Positions 27,901-35,260 of a DNA stretch of 64,000 nucleotides are shown one piece after another (the stretch's first letter is position 1; every line of letters starts with the position of its first letter). Origin of the DNA: an uncultured delta proteobacterium (GTDB taxonomy: Bacteria > Desulfobacterota > Desulfovibrionia > Desulfovibrionales > Desulfovibrionaceae); contig CAIMRY010000030.1 of assembly GCA_903843965.1 (NCBI GenBank), positions 1 through 64,000 of the forward strand, written 5' to 3'. The notes beneath the pieces are model-generated. The model had not been told where the DNA came from and made no database searches. It worked only from the letters and a program-made list of their open reading frames with translations. The translations under genes were made by a program, and so were the position numbers.

Positions 27901-28484
27901 TGGGACCGTTTGACAAGATGCTGCGGCATGGCCTGCAACACGAGAATGCTGTGAGCGTCCACTATGACAAGAGCGACTACACTGCCGTGTTTTGCGGCTA
28001 CATCGACAGCCTCAACGAGCACGAGTGCAGACTGCGCATGCACAGACGATATGGCATGGCGGACGGCTGGCGCGCTTTCCGCCTAGAGGATGTCATATTT
28101 CTTGAAATCAACGGGCAATATGAACACCGGCTTGCCTACTTCGCCTCCCTTGGAGACCACCAGTTTCCCTTTCCGCAGCTAGGCCAGATCAAGGATGGTT
28201 CCATCATCCAAGGCACACTGCGCCAAGCCAAGGAACTCGGTCTGTTTGTCTCCATCCGGATGGATGCGGACAATTACCAGCTCAACGGCTTCGTGCAGTC
28301 CATCTCCGATGAGACCGTCACAATCATGGACCACGACCCCTTCGGCCTGCCAACGGGTGAGGCTGTTGTCCCTCTTGACGAGGTGTTTTACGTCATCTGC
28401 GGGTCCATGGAGTGCCAACGCACCCAGCATCTCGTCGAACACCAGCAGGAATTCCTGGAATTCCGCAAGCAGCAGACCCAGTAG
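27900..28484 (+). CDS. Putative immunity protein of the Rhs main-gene tip
   Basis: A 194-residue soluble protein. Its ATG overlaps the toxin stop (TAATG, 27898-27902), the usual coupling of toxin and immunity genes. Two similar halves, VHYDKSDYTAVFCGYIDSLN (about 19-38) and SIRMDADNYQLNGFVQSISD (about 117-136), each followed by a short strand region (EDVIFLEING and LDEVFYVICG), suggest a repeated small-beta-barrel fold (Sm/Hfq-like or ribosome-maturation-like). No family recognised; the immunity role rests on position. Confidence 0.65.
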   Translation: MGPFDKMLRHGLQHENAVSVHYDKSDYTAVFCGYIDSLNEHECRLRMHRRYGMADGWRAFRLEDVIFLEINGQYEHRLAYFASLGDHQFPFPQLGQIKDGSIIQGTLRQAKELGLFVSIRMDADNYQLNGFVQSISDETVTIMDHDPFGLPTGEAVVPLDEVFYVICGSMECQRTQHLVEHQQEFLEFRKQQTQ

Positions 28485-28523
28485 CACCGCCCATTCGCAA
28501 ACGAGCCCCGGCCTGGCCCCACC

Positions 28524-28937
28524 ACCGGCCTGACGCGCTTCCCCTGGCGCGACTACGACGCCGACACCGGGCGCTTCACCGCACTCGACCCCTTGCGGGA
28601 GAAAGGCGGCGACACGGACTGGTACGGCTACTGCGTCGATGATCCGGTCAACCGGGTGGACGTGTTGGGGCTATTCTCGTGGAACGACGTCAAGTCCGCC
28701 GTCGATCCCACCACCATTGGGAATATCATCTCCAATGGAGCCACTGCGGTGACCAAGCTGGTGGCGGACAAGGGCCTCATTGGCCCACTTGTCTCCAAGG
28801 GTCTAGGCTGGATCACTGCACCGCTGGGTGACTTTATCTCCCCGGACAACGCCAGCGGCGTATATGAAGAGACAAAGGAATACTGGGACAAGCGTAACAG
28901 CCGAAGCGAACCTGATGACCTGAGAGACCAGCATTGA
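28524..28937 (+). CDS. Orphan Rhs C-terminal tip, cassette 2 (type A)
   Basis: The frame opens inside the Rhs core end (TGLTRFPWRDYDADTGRFTA to DPVNRVDVLGL) with no start codon of its own before ATG 28593. The unique tip is about 85 residues: FSWNDVKSAVDPTTIGNIIS, a hydrophobic middle (LIGPLVSKGLGWITAPLGD) and KEYWDKRNSRSEPDDLRDQH. The same tip, frameshifted, recurs at 32654-33019. The hydrophobic helix and its membrane-protein partner suggest action on membranes; inference. Probably silent unless recombined onto the Rhs gene. Confidence 0.62.
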   Translation, partial: TGLTRFPWRDYDADTGRFTALDPLREKGGDTDWYGYCVDDPVNRVDVLGLFSWNDVKSAVDPTTIGNIISNGATAVTKLVADKGLIGPLVSKGLGWITAPLGDFISPDNASGVYEETKEYWDKRNSRSEPDDLRDQH

Positions 28938-28973
28938 GGCTGGGAAACTGGCTACTTTAAATCGGAGGTATCA

Positions 28974-29300
28974 ATGGCATGGACCTTTGGTGACTTTGCC
29001 CGACTGGGGGCTCTGCTCGCAATAGTCCTTGCAGCCGTCGCGATCACCGAGCGTAGCAGGGCTGCGAGCAAACTCCCCACACGCGAATATTCCTTCCGCG
29101 CCGTGTGGAAGATGCTCGGATGCGGCATCCTGGTCGCAACCACCTTGACAGGCCTCATCTATGTCTGGACCGATTCCGCTGACACCGCCATCTGCCTTGG
29201 CGGGATCATGATCGGAATCATGCTCGTTGGTAGTCTGCGCGAGTTCTTCTATGCATATCAACGTAAACGAGACGGGGCCATTAACCTCGACAAGCAGTAA
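28974..29300 (+). CDS. Putative membrane immunity protein, cassette 2 (type A)
   Basis: A 108-residue protein with three membrane segments (about 8-26, 45-66 and 71-93). GGAGGTATC precedes the ATG. A close paralog is at 33054, in both cases directly after the same toxin tip (shared: YSFRAVWxxxGxxxLVA, LGGIMIG, LVGSLR). The constant pairing of tip and membrane gene in two cassettes is good evidence for toxin/immunity partners. It is followed by a GCCCCGGC...GCCGGGGC hairpin (29309-29340) that runs straight into the next Rhs fragment. Confidence 0.68.
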   Translation: MAWTFGDFARLGALLAIVLAAVAITERSRAASKLPTREYSFRAVWKMLGCGILVATTLTGLIYVWTDSADTAICLGGIMIGIMLVGSLREFFYAYQRKRDGAINLDKQ

Positions 29301-29341
29301 CCACAAAGCGCCCCGGCTCGGCCCCACCACCGGGCCGGGGC

Positions 29342-29848
29342 TTCCCCTGGCGCGACTATGACGCCGACACCGGGCGCTTCACGGCGCTGGATCCGCTGGG
29401 CAAGAAGGGCGGGGACAAGGACTGGTACGGCTACTGCGTTGATGATCCGGTCAATCGGGTGGACGTGTGGGGGTTGTTTCACTTTGAGGAGCGTCCACTC
29501 GACGGGCCAGGCGGAGTGCAGATCGAGGTTTCGAGCCAGATACTTGAAAACGCCAATTTAGAAGGGAAGCATGTACAAGGGTACTACGATGACGAGAGTG
29601 GCGACAATATCGGATTTTTCCCGGATGGCCTGCACTCGGATGAGAAGCACCCCCGAAGCGACTACACGGCAAGTGGTCCGACATATCCTGACGAGATTGC
29701 ACGCGAAGCTGAACGGATTCTCACGCGTGACGGCGTCGGAGAATATGGCTGTTTTTCGAACAATTGCCAGGACTTTAAAAGCAAAATGAAGGACGAGATG
29801 TACGACCTGGGCCGATTCTTTCGCGGCTCCAAACTTGACCCCCGATAG
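29342..29848 (+). CDS. Orphan Rhs C-terminal tip, cassette 3 (possible papain-like fold)
   Basis: The frame enters at FPWRDYDADTGRFTALDPLG, continues through DPVNRVDVWGL and adds a unique tip of about 125 residues. GTG at 29459 is the only late start. The tip has IGFFPDGLHSDEKHPRSDY in the middle and ends YGCFSNNCQDFKSKMKDEMY. NNCQDF with an upstream His recalls permuted papain-like (NlpC/LRAT/PPPDE) domains, where the Cys is nucleophile. This is a motif-level suggestion only. Base composition is noticeably lower in GC than the flanking core repeat. Confidence 0.6.
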   Translation, partial: FPWRDYDADTGRFTALDPLGKKGGDKDWYGYCVDDPVNRVDVWGLFHFEERPLDGPGGVQIEVSSQILENANLEGKHVQGYYDDESGDNIGFFPDGLHSDEKHPRSDYTASGPTYPDEIAREAERILTRDGVGEYGCFSNNCQDFKSKMKDEMYDLGRFFRGSKLDPR

Positions 29849-29903
29849 TAACCACCTACACTGCGGGCGGCTTAGGCCGCCCGCATACATGCAGGGAGGC
29901 GCC

Positions 29904-30440
29904 ATGAAATCATTTCTTCGATGCGTGCTTGTCACGACAGCATCCTTTGGACTCCTCCTCGCCACCTGCCTTGCATATGTTTATTCGGTCCACATCTCTC
30001 CAGAAACAATTGCGTTTATTAACGCCATCTTCAATAGAGGAATCAGCGATACTCTTTCTGATGACTATACATTTGACATATGGAAATTTGGCAACAAGTT
30101 GGAAATCCCATTTGATGTCGGCTATACCCGCGAAGTCGCTGTTGTGCTAACCTTTAAGGACAACTTTCCGACAAGCGGAATGCATTATTCCGGACGATTG
30201 TTGATACAATATTATCAAGGAAACAGACTTGTTCAATCAAAACTGTACTCGCGGCTCAATTCCTCTGCCGCGTATTCAGGAAGTACGACAACATCCATCA
30301 CCATCGACAACCAAGTGCTTCCGCTTCATGGGGGATCGACGAAGCACTCTGTTATAATAGAAGTGCTTGAGGCAGACCCCAGATTTGAAAAATATAAGGA
30401 CGTCATGAAAGTGCAGGTCCAAGGGGCCTTCAGTTGGTAG
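29904..30440 (+). CDS. Putative immunity protein, cassette 3
   Basis: A 178-residue protein. ATG at 29904 follows AGGGAGG. An N-terminal hydrophobic segment (residues 4-27, possibly a signal anchor) precedes a predicted beta-rich domain with IPFDVGYTREVAVVLTF and SYSxxx-like Ser/Thr strands. The gene is markedly AT-richer than the rest of the window, a sign of separate origin. Periplasmic placement would suit a toxin acting on the cell wall. Immunity role from position only. Confidence 0.62.
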   Translation: MKSFLRCVLVTTASFGLLLATCLAYVYSVHISPETIAFINAIFNRGISDTLSDDYTFDIWKFGNKLEIPFDVGYTREVAVVLTFKDNFPTSGMHYSGRLLIQYYQGNRLVQSKLYSRLNSSAAYSGSTTTSITIDNQVLPLHGGSTKHSVIIEVLEADPRFEKYKDVMKVQVQGAFSW

Positions 30441-30459
30441 CCGACTCCTGCTTGTCGGT

Positions 30460-30957
30460 TTGCCGTTGAGGCAGAACCCGGACGCCGGCCTGACGCGCTT
30501 CCCCTGGCGCGACTATGACGCCGACACCGGGCGCTTCACCGCGCTGGACCCGCTCGGCGCACAGGGTGGCGACACGGACTGGTACGGCTACTGCGTTGAT
30601 GATCCGGTCAACCGGGTGGACGTGTGGGGGTTGGAGGTGCAGCTCTGCAAGCGTCCTGTGAATCAGCGGCTTGTTGGAACGGTTCTTGACCACCACTGGC
30701 TCAAGACGGATTCAACCGAAGCAGGCTTGAAAAAGGAAACGGATGGCGGTCTCTTCTCCCCTTCGAGTTGGGAAGACCACACGGGCCAGTCGGAACAATC
30801 CAACGCTGAATGCTGGACTGTTCCAAACGTGGATGAAGGTTGCGTGGACAAGTTGATACGTCCTGGAACCGACATTGGAACTTACTTCCCTGGCGCAAAT
30901 GACTGTCAGACTAACGTAAGAGAAGTGCTGGACTACTGCCGTACGGATGTAGAGTAG
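30460..30957 (+). CDS. Orphan Rhs C-terminal tip, cassette 4 (possible papain-like fold)
   Basis: The frame opens at TTG 30460, crosses a full core end (30490-30633) and adds a 105-residue tip. The tip shows VLDHHWLKTDSTEAGL, WEDHTGQ, CWTVPNVDEGCVDKLI and YFPGANDCQTNVREVLDYC. An early His and a late NDCQ-like Cys resemble cassette 3 and the NlpC/LRAT-type permuted papain fold. No known family matched with certainty. The TTG has no ribosome site, so the fragment is likely silent. Confidence 0.6.
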   Translation: MPLRQNPDAGLTRFPWRDYDADTGRFTALDPLGAQGGDTDWYGYCVDDPVNRVDVWGLEVQLCKRPVNQRLVGTVLDHHWLKTDSTEAGLKKETDGGLFSPSSWEDHTGQSEQSNAECWTVPNVDEGCVDKLIRPGTDIGTYFPGANDCQTNVREVLDYCRTDVE

Positions 30958-30983
30958 ATGTTAGAAGCCAGCAGGGAGGGCAC

Positions 30984-31448
30984 ATGAAGCGATGGTTGCC
31001 GATAGCGTTCTTGGGCTTGTCCCTGCTGGCCAATACTATTTCTTTCGTCCTGTACATTCACTTTCTGCAAACGTGGACTCCTTCGTCAATGTTTACAAGT
31101 ACACAGCCACTCGGGTTGTTTGCGCTGTTTTCAGTCCCGGTCGGGTTGTTTTACTTGTGGCGCACGTGGGGTCCGGGTGAAGAGCGCATCGCTGCCCTCG
31201 GCCGCGCAAGGCGGCGTTGCGGAAATGCACTGCTCGCCATTTCGTTCGTTGCGTGGTTCTACTTTCTTGTCGACTCCATAGTTTGCGCCTGGGTTGCCGC
31301 CACCCCCACTCCCGACCCCCTCAAGTGGCTTCGGATTAGTTTTCAAAAAGACATCATCTCCACCCTCTCGCTGGTCATAGGCGGTCCCGTCGCCCTCTGG
31401 CTCAAGGGCATCCACCTGCCGCCACGTAACGGCGACAAGGATAAGTGA
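30984..31448 (+). CDS. Putative membrane immunity protein, cassette 4
   Basis: A 154-residue protein with four hydrophobic segments (about 6-27, 41-60, 83-105 and 125-145). AGGGAGG precedes ATG 30984. Its stop overlaps GTG 31445, the first codon of the next tip frame (GTGA), which would couple the next toxin to it. No family recognised. Confidence 0.62.
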   Translation: MKRWLPIAFLGLSLLANTISFVLYIHFLQTWTPSSMFTSTQPLGLFALFSVPVGLFYLWRTWGPGEERIAALGRARRRCGNALLAISFVAWFYFLVDSIVCAWVAATPTPDPLKWLRISFQKDIISTLSLVIGGPVALWLKGIHLPPRNGDKDK

Positions 31449-32005
31449 TTCCAGCGTCCCCTGGCGTGACTCCAACGCCGCCCCCTTCGGGGTATCAGAC
31501 CGGGCGCTTCACTGCGCCCCGTCCTGTCGGCGACCCGCTGGGCGCACAGGGCGGCGACATGGACTGGTACGGCTACTGCGTTGATGATCCGGTCAACCGG
31601 GTGGATGTGTGGGGGTTGGAAGGCTTCTTGGACGGCGTTCAGAAAATTACTGCTGGCTTTGGCCAGCTCTGGGACACGGCTCCCGACGGGATAGCCCAGG
31701 CTGTGTCCGAAGGAGCCCAGGGCGCAGGGGAAGCGCTGGGCAAAACTGCGGAGGCGTATGCCACAAACGAGGATTTGCGGAACTACACTGCGACTGCGCT
31801 CGGTGCGGGAGCTGTTCCCATTGCCGCCGCAGCTGGTGTGGAGGCGCTGCCAGCCATTGCCGCCGTTGCGGCGCGCAATCCGGACAAGATTGAGAATGCC
31901 TTTGATTTCCTGTCCGGCGCTTTTGTGCCGGGTCCGCCGCCCATGACAACGGCTGGCCAAGCGGGAGGAATAGGAAGCTGGATGTATAATGAATGGGGTA
32001 AATAA
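31445..32005 (+). CDS. Orphan Rhs C-terminal tip, cassette 5
   Basis: The core-end copy is scrambled: bases matching PWRD are out of frame with those encoding TGRFTA, and a short stretch (CCCCCTTCGGGG) is inserted. From DPLGAQGGDMDWYGYCVDDP onward it is normal. The tip (about 130 residues) is Ala/Gly-rich and hydrophobic, with GFGQLWDTAPDGIAQAVSEG, GAGAVPIAAAAGVEALPAIA and NAFDFLSGAFVPGPPP, and ends WMYNEWGK. It resembles the hydrophobic linker before many toxin domains, with little room for a catalytic domain, so it may be a pore former or a truncated toxin. Its stop overlaps the next ATG. Confidence 0.58.
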   Translation: MIPASPGVTPTPPPSGYQTGRFTAPRPVGDPLGAQGGDMDWYGYCVDDPVNRVDVWGLEGFLDGVQKITAGFGQLWDTAPDGIAQAVSEGAQGAGEALGKTAEAYATNEDLRNYTATALGAGAVPIAAAAGVEALPAIAAVAARNPDKIENAFDFLSGAFVPGPPPMTTAGQAGGIGSWMYNEWGK

Positions 32006-32211
32006 TGAGAGTGACGTTTGGGGAAATATACTGGGGGCAAGTTCTTGTTTTCATGGGGTCATTACAGCTTGGCGAGGGAAAAGCGCAGTTTCGAGGTTTC
32101 CCAGTGCCTCTGTGGACTTCATACGTCCTTATTGCCATTGGACTGGTCATGCCCTTGCTCGCGTGGTACCTGAGAAGGCCTTCGCAACAGACTGAAAGCC
32201 ATAACGACTAA
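32005..32211 (+). CDS. Small putative immunity protein, cassette 5 (type B)
   Basis: A 68-residue protein starting inside the toxin stop (TAATG, 32003-32007). Hydrophobic segments lie at about 12-20 and 36-56. A paralog at 32393 shares MRVT..EIYWG, G.LQ, P.PLW..YVL and LPLLAWY. The tight overlap and duplication support an immunity role. Confidence 0.6.
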   Translation: MRVTFGEIYWGQVLVFMGSLQLGEGKAQFRGFPVPLWTSYVLIAIGLVMPLLAWYLRRPSQQTESHND

Positions 32212-32305
32212 CCCAAGAAGGCGACCGTGCTCTTCGCATGGTCGCCTTGTTTCTCTCGGTAGCGCACTCCTGTCACCAACGCTGGCAGGGGGGGGCAACG
32301 AAAAC

Positions 32306-32337
32306 GGCTCCTGCGTGGATGATCCGGTGAACCGGCC
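32306..32337 (+). repeat. Rhs core-end fragment, cassette 6 remnant
   Basis: About 32 bases encoding SCVDDPVNR are all that is left of the core end. They are joined directly to GCCTGACGCG, which matches the other end of the repeat (LTRF), so an internal deletion removed the whole toxin tip and left the immunity gene at 32393. Confidence 0.65.
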
Positions 32338-32392
32338 TGACGCGTTTGATCGGGCGCGCCGCCGCCGCCGACACTTGGCAATTGAGGAGTAC

Positions 32393-32602
32393 ATGATGAG
32401 AGTGACTTTGGCGGAAATATATTGGGGACATATTCTTGTTGGCTTGGGGTCCTTGCAAATTGGCGCATACAAGGGGCATATGCAATTGTATCTCATGCCC
32501 TTATGGGCGGCATACGTTCTTCTTGCTGGCGGAGCGGCCCTCCCCCTGCTCGCCTGGTACATAAGAAGTCCTTTTCAAGAGATTGAGATCAAGAAACCCT
32601 GA
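32393..32602 (+). CDS. Small putative immunity protein, cassette 6 (type B paralog)
   Basis: A 68- or 69-residue paralog of the gene at 32005. ATG codons at 32393 and 32396 are both possible; TGAGGAG lies just upstream. The family motifs MRVTLAEIYWG, LPLLAWY and two hydrophobic segments are intact, while the toxin half of its cassette is gone. An immunity gene kept without its toxin fits protection against relatives. Confidence 0.6.
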   Translation: MMRVTLAEIYWGHILVGLGSLQIGAYKGHMQLYLMPLWAAYVLLAGGAALPLLAWYIRSPFQEIEIKKP

Positions 32603-32653
32603 CACAACAAGCCGACCTTGATACTCGCAAGGTCGCCGATCTTGTATCAGACC

Positions 32654-33019
32654 GCGCTTCCCCTGGCGCGACTATGACGCCGACACCGGGCGCTTCACCG
32701 CGCTGGACCCCTTGCGGGACAAGGGCGGCGACATGGACTGGTACGGCTACTGCGTTGATGATCCGGTCAACCGGATGGACGTGTGGGGGTTGTGGTCCTG
32801 GGGAGATACGGTTTCCACCGCGACGACGTTTGCGACAACAATGGCCGAGCGAGCAGCCCTCATCGGTTCAGGATTGGCGACAGGACTTGGTCTGTTACTG
32901 CGCCGCTGGGCGACCTGATTTCCCCGGACAGCGCGAGTGATGTGGAGCAGGAAACAAAGGAATACTGGGACAAACGGAATGCACCCTATGAACCAGAGGA
33001 CATGAGAGACCGGCATTAG
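32654..33019 (+). pseudogene. Orphan Rhs C-terminal tip, cassette 7 (type A, frameshifted)
   Basis: A full core end (to NRMDVWGL at 32792) is followed by WSWGDTVSTATTFATTMAER and LIGSGLATGLG in one frame, which stops at 32918. The rest of the type A tip continues in another frame: VTAPLGDLISPDSASDVEQE and KEYWDKRNAPYEPEDMRDRH, ending 33019. Compared with cassette 2, the break lies near 32885, and several residues are missing around it. The toxin is therefore dead while its partner gene at 33054 is complete. Confidence 0.68.
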
Positions 33020-33053
33020 GGAGTCTCGCGCAATGCCTTAAGAGGAGAAATCA

Positions 33054-33380
33054 TTGACATGGACTATTGGTGACTTTGGCCGGTTGGGACTCAGCATCGT
33101 AATGCTCCTGGCAGTAGTCACATTCATTGAGCGCAGAAGGGCCGCGGGCAAGCTTCCGCAGCCCGAGTATTCCTTCCGCGCAGTTTGGCACGTGATCGGG
33201 GGAAGCATGCTCGTCGCAGCGGCCATTTCGGGCCTTGTCTATGCCTGGACGGGTTCTTCGGAGCATGCCCTTGGCCTGGGTGGCATCATGATCGGGGTCA
33301 TACTCGTTGGCAGCCTGCGTGGCTTCTTTAATGAGTATCAGCTGAAAAAGCGCGGGGCCAGAAACATCGACAAACCGTAA
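33054..33380 (+). CDS. Putative membrane immunity protein, cassette 7 (type A paralog)
   Basis: A 108-residue paralog of the gene at 28974 with the same three membrane segments and motifs (TIGDFGRLG, YSFRAVW, GLGGIMIGVILVGSLRGFF). The start is TTG at 33054, aligned exactly with ATG in the sister gene and preceded by AGAGGAGAAA, so expression is probably reduced but kept. A GCCCCGGC-type hairpin followed by TTTT (33389-33424) ends the unit. Confidence 0.65.
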   Translation: MTWTIGDFGRLGLSIVMLLAVVTFIERRRAAGKLPQPEYSFRAVWHVIGGSMLVAAAISGLVYAWTGSSEHALGLGGIMIGVILVGSLRGFFNEYQLKKRGARNIDKP

Positions 33381-33421
33381 CCTCGAACCGCCCCGGCCCG
33401 GCCCAACCACGGGCTGGGGCT

Positions 33422-33466
33422 TTTCCCTGGCGCGACTATGACGCCGACACCGGGCGCTTCACTGCC
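33422..33466 (+). repeat. Rhs core-end fragment closing the array
   Basis: A 45-base piece encodes FPWRDYDADTGRFTA and then stops (TGA). No toxin or immunity gene follows; the terminator of the ligase operon begins about 45 bp on. It marks the right boundary of the Rhs array. Confidence 0.65.
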
Positions 33467-33507
33467 CCCTGATGGGGATCTAGGATAGTCGGCCCGCACC
33501 GAAACAA

Positions 33508-33546
33508 ATGGCTCCGCCCGACGCACTGCCGGACGGAGCCTTTCTC
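33508..33546. terminator. Stem-loop between the Rhs array and the ligase operon
   Basis: GGCTCCG (33510-33516) pairs with CGGAGCC (33534-33540), with extra CCG/CGG pairing inside. On the plus strand TTTCT follows; on the minus strand ATTTGTTTC follows. It can serve both directions and lies 30 bp past the ligase stop at 33571. Confidence 0.6.
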
Positions 33547-33570
33547 TTGGCCGGGGAAAGCCCCGCACTG

Positions 33571-35238
33571 CTACATATTCATGCGCTCCAGGTCGCGGGC
33601 GCGGATCTCGGCGCGCTTGATCTTGCCGCTGATGGTCTTGGGCAGCTCAGCCACGTACTCGATGATGCGCGGGTACTTGTACGGCGCGGTCACGGTCTTC
33701 ACGTGGTCCTGCAAGGTCTTGGTCATCGCGTCGCCGGGGGTGAAGCCGGGGGCCAGCACCACCGTGGCCTTCACCGCCATGCCGCGCACCGGGTCGGGCA
33801 CGCCGGTGACGGCGGCCTCGATGACCGCCTCGTGGCTGACCAGCGCGCTCTCCACCTCAAAGGGCCCAATGCGGTAGCCGGAGCTCTTGATCAGGTCATC
33901 GGTGCGGCCCAGGAACCAGAAGTAGCCGTCCTCGTCCACCCAGGCCTTGTCGCCGGTGTGGTAGAAGCCGCCGTAGACCACCTTGTCCGTGCGCTCCTGC
34001 TCGTCCAGGTAGCCGGAAAACAGCCCCGGAATGCCCGCTGTGGACTTTTCGCTCTGCAGGCGGATGCAGATCTCCCCTTCCTCGCCCGGGGGGCACACCT
34101 GGTCCTCGGCGTTCAAAAGCACGATGTCCCAGCCGGGCATGGGCTTGCCGATGGAGCCGGGCTTGGGTTTCATGAACGGCAGGGTGGCCAGCTGCAGCGT
34201 GGTCTCGGTCTGGCCGTAGCCCTCGTAGATGGGCAGGCCCAGGGCCTTTTGCCAGTCCAGGAACACGGAGTCGTTCAACAGCTCGCCCGCAGTGGTGCAG
34301 TGCCGCAAGGACGAGAGGTCGAACTCCTTCAGGTCCTCGCGCACCAGGAAGCGGTACACCGTGGGCGGCGCGCAGAAGGTGGTCACCTTGTGCACGGAAA
34401 GGATGCGCAACAGCTCGCGCGGCTCGAACTTGCCCCGGAAGTCCCAGACAAAGACCACGGCCCCGGCCATCCACTGGCCGTAGAACTTGCCCCACACGCT
34501 CTTGGCCCAGCCCGTGTCGGACAAGGTCAGGTGCAGGTCGCCGGGCTCCAGGTCGTGCCAGTGGGCCCCGGTGACCACGTGGCCAAAGGGATAGGTGTGG
34601 GTGTGCAGCACCATCTTGGGCATGCCCGTGGTGCCGGAGGAGAAGAAGATGACCATGGGCTCCTCGCCGCAGGCCGTTTGCGCCGTGCGCGGGAACTCCT
34701 CCGCGCCGGAGGACTTGAGCGTCTCGTAGTCCTGCCAACCGGCCGGGGCGGCGGAGTGGCCCATGCCGGAGGGGATGTCCACCAGGAGCTTGAGGTCCGG
34801 GCACCTGGTCTTGGCCGCCTCCACGCGCGCGGTGATGGAGTCCTCGCAGATGATGCAGGAGACATGGGCGAAGTTCACGCGGAACTCGATGTCGTGCGGG
34901 GTCAAAAGCGAGGGCGAGGGAATGGGCAGCGCGCCGATGCGGCACAGGGCCAGCATGGTCACCCAGTACTCCATGCGCCGGTAGAGGATGACCATGACCC
35001 GGTCGCCCTTGGAAACGCCCTGGGCCGAAAGGGCGCTGGCCAGTTTGGCCGACTCCTGCTGGAAGAAGCCGAAGCTGTACTCGCGGCGGGACCCGGCGTC
35101 GTCCACGTGGACCATGGCCAGGGTTTCCGGGTGGGGGTGGGCGTCCAGGAAGTCGTAGACGAAGTTGTAGTTTGCCGGAATGTCGTGCTTGAAGTCCGCC
35201 ATGAAGTCGCGGTAGCTGGTGGTGCGCAGTTTTTCCAT
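33571..35238 (-). CDS. AMP-forming acyl-CoA synthetase, MACS-like
   Basis: A 555-residue adenylate-forming ligase that makes an acyl-CoA from a carboxylate, ATP and CoA. Motifs: VIFFSSGTTGMPKMVLHTHT (near 195), YEGYGQTETT, GDKAWVDEDGYFWFLGRTDD, SGYRIGPFEVES and the Lys in PKTISGKIKRAEIR. It is closest in wording to medium-chain or benzoate-type ligases; the acid cannot be told. It is last of a four-gene minus-strand operon, 22 bp after an XRE-cupin regulator. Full length and intact. Confidence 0.88.
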   Translation of the reverse strand: MEKLRTTSYRDFMADFKHDIPANYNFVYDFLDAHPHPETLAMVHVDDAGSRREYSFGFFQQESAKLASALSAQGVSKGDRVMVILYRRMEYWVTMLALCRIGALPIPSPSLLTPHDIEFRVNFAHVSCIICEDSITARVEAAKTRCPDLKLLVDIPSGMGHSAAPAGWQDYETLKSSGAEEFPRTAQTACGEEPMVIFFSSGTTGMPKMVLHTHTYPFGHVVTGAHWHDLEPGDLHLTLSDTGWAKSVWGKFYGQWMAGAVVFVWDFRGKFEPRELLRILSVHKVTTFCAPPTVYRFLVREDLKEFDLSSLRHCTTAGELLNDSVFLDWQKALGLPIYEGYGQTETTLQLATLPFMKPKPGSIGKPMPGWDIVLLNAEDQVCPPGEEGEICIRLQSEKSTAGIPGLFSGYLDEQERTDKVVYGGFYHTGDKAWVDEDGYFWFLGRTDDLIKSSGYRIGPFEVESALVSHEAVIEAAVTGVPDPVRGMAVKATVVLAPGFTPGDAMTKTLQDHVKTVTAPYKYPRIIEYVAELPKTISGKIKRAEIRARDLERMNM

Positions 35239-35260
35239 ATCACGAAGCTCCCAGGGGGCG

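Larger units (their letters stand above)
27359..33466 (+). repeat. Dispersed Rhs core-end repeat, eight copies
   Basis: A stretch encoding LTRFPWRDYDADTGRFTALD, then PLxxxGGDxDWYGYCVDDPV and NRVDVWGL recurs at 27359-27504 (inside the Rhs gene), 28530-28673, 29342-29476, 30490-30633, 31457-31618 (scrambled 5' half), 32306-32337 (fragment), 32654-32792 and 33422-33466 (fragment). All lie on the plus strand and nearly all are separated by one toxin tip and one immunity gene. Such repeats allow homologous recombination to swap a tip onto the expressed Rhs gene. Copies differ by a few bases, so they are not assembly duplicates. Confidence 0.85.

Noticed and set aside
27359-33466. Interpreting the Rhs core-end repeats as assembly duplication
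   Set aside because: Copies differ at several bases, are separated by unique sequence, and show independent decay.
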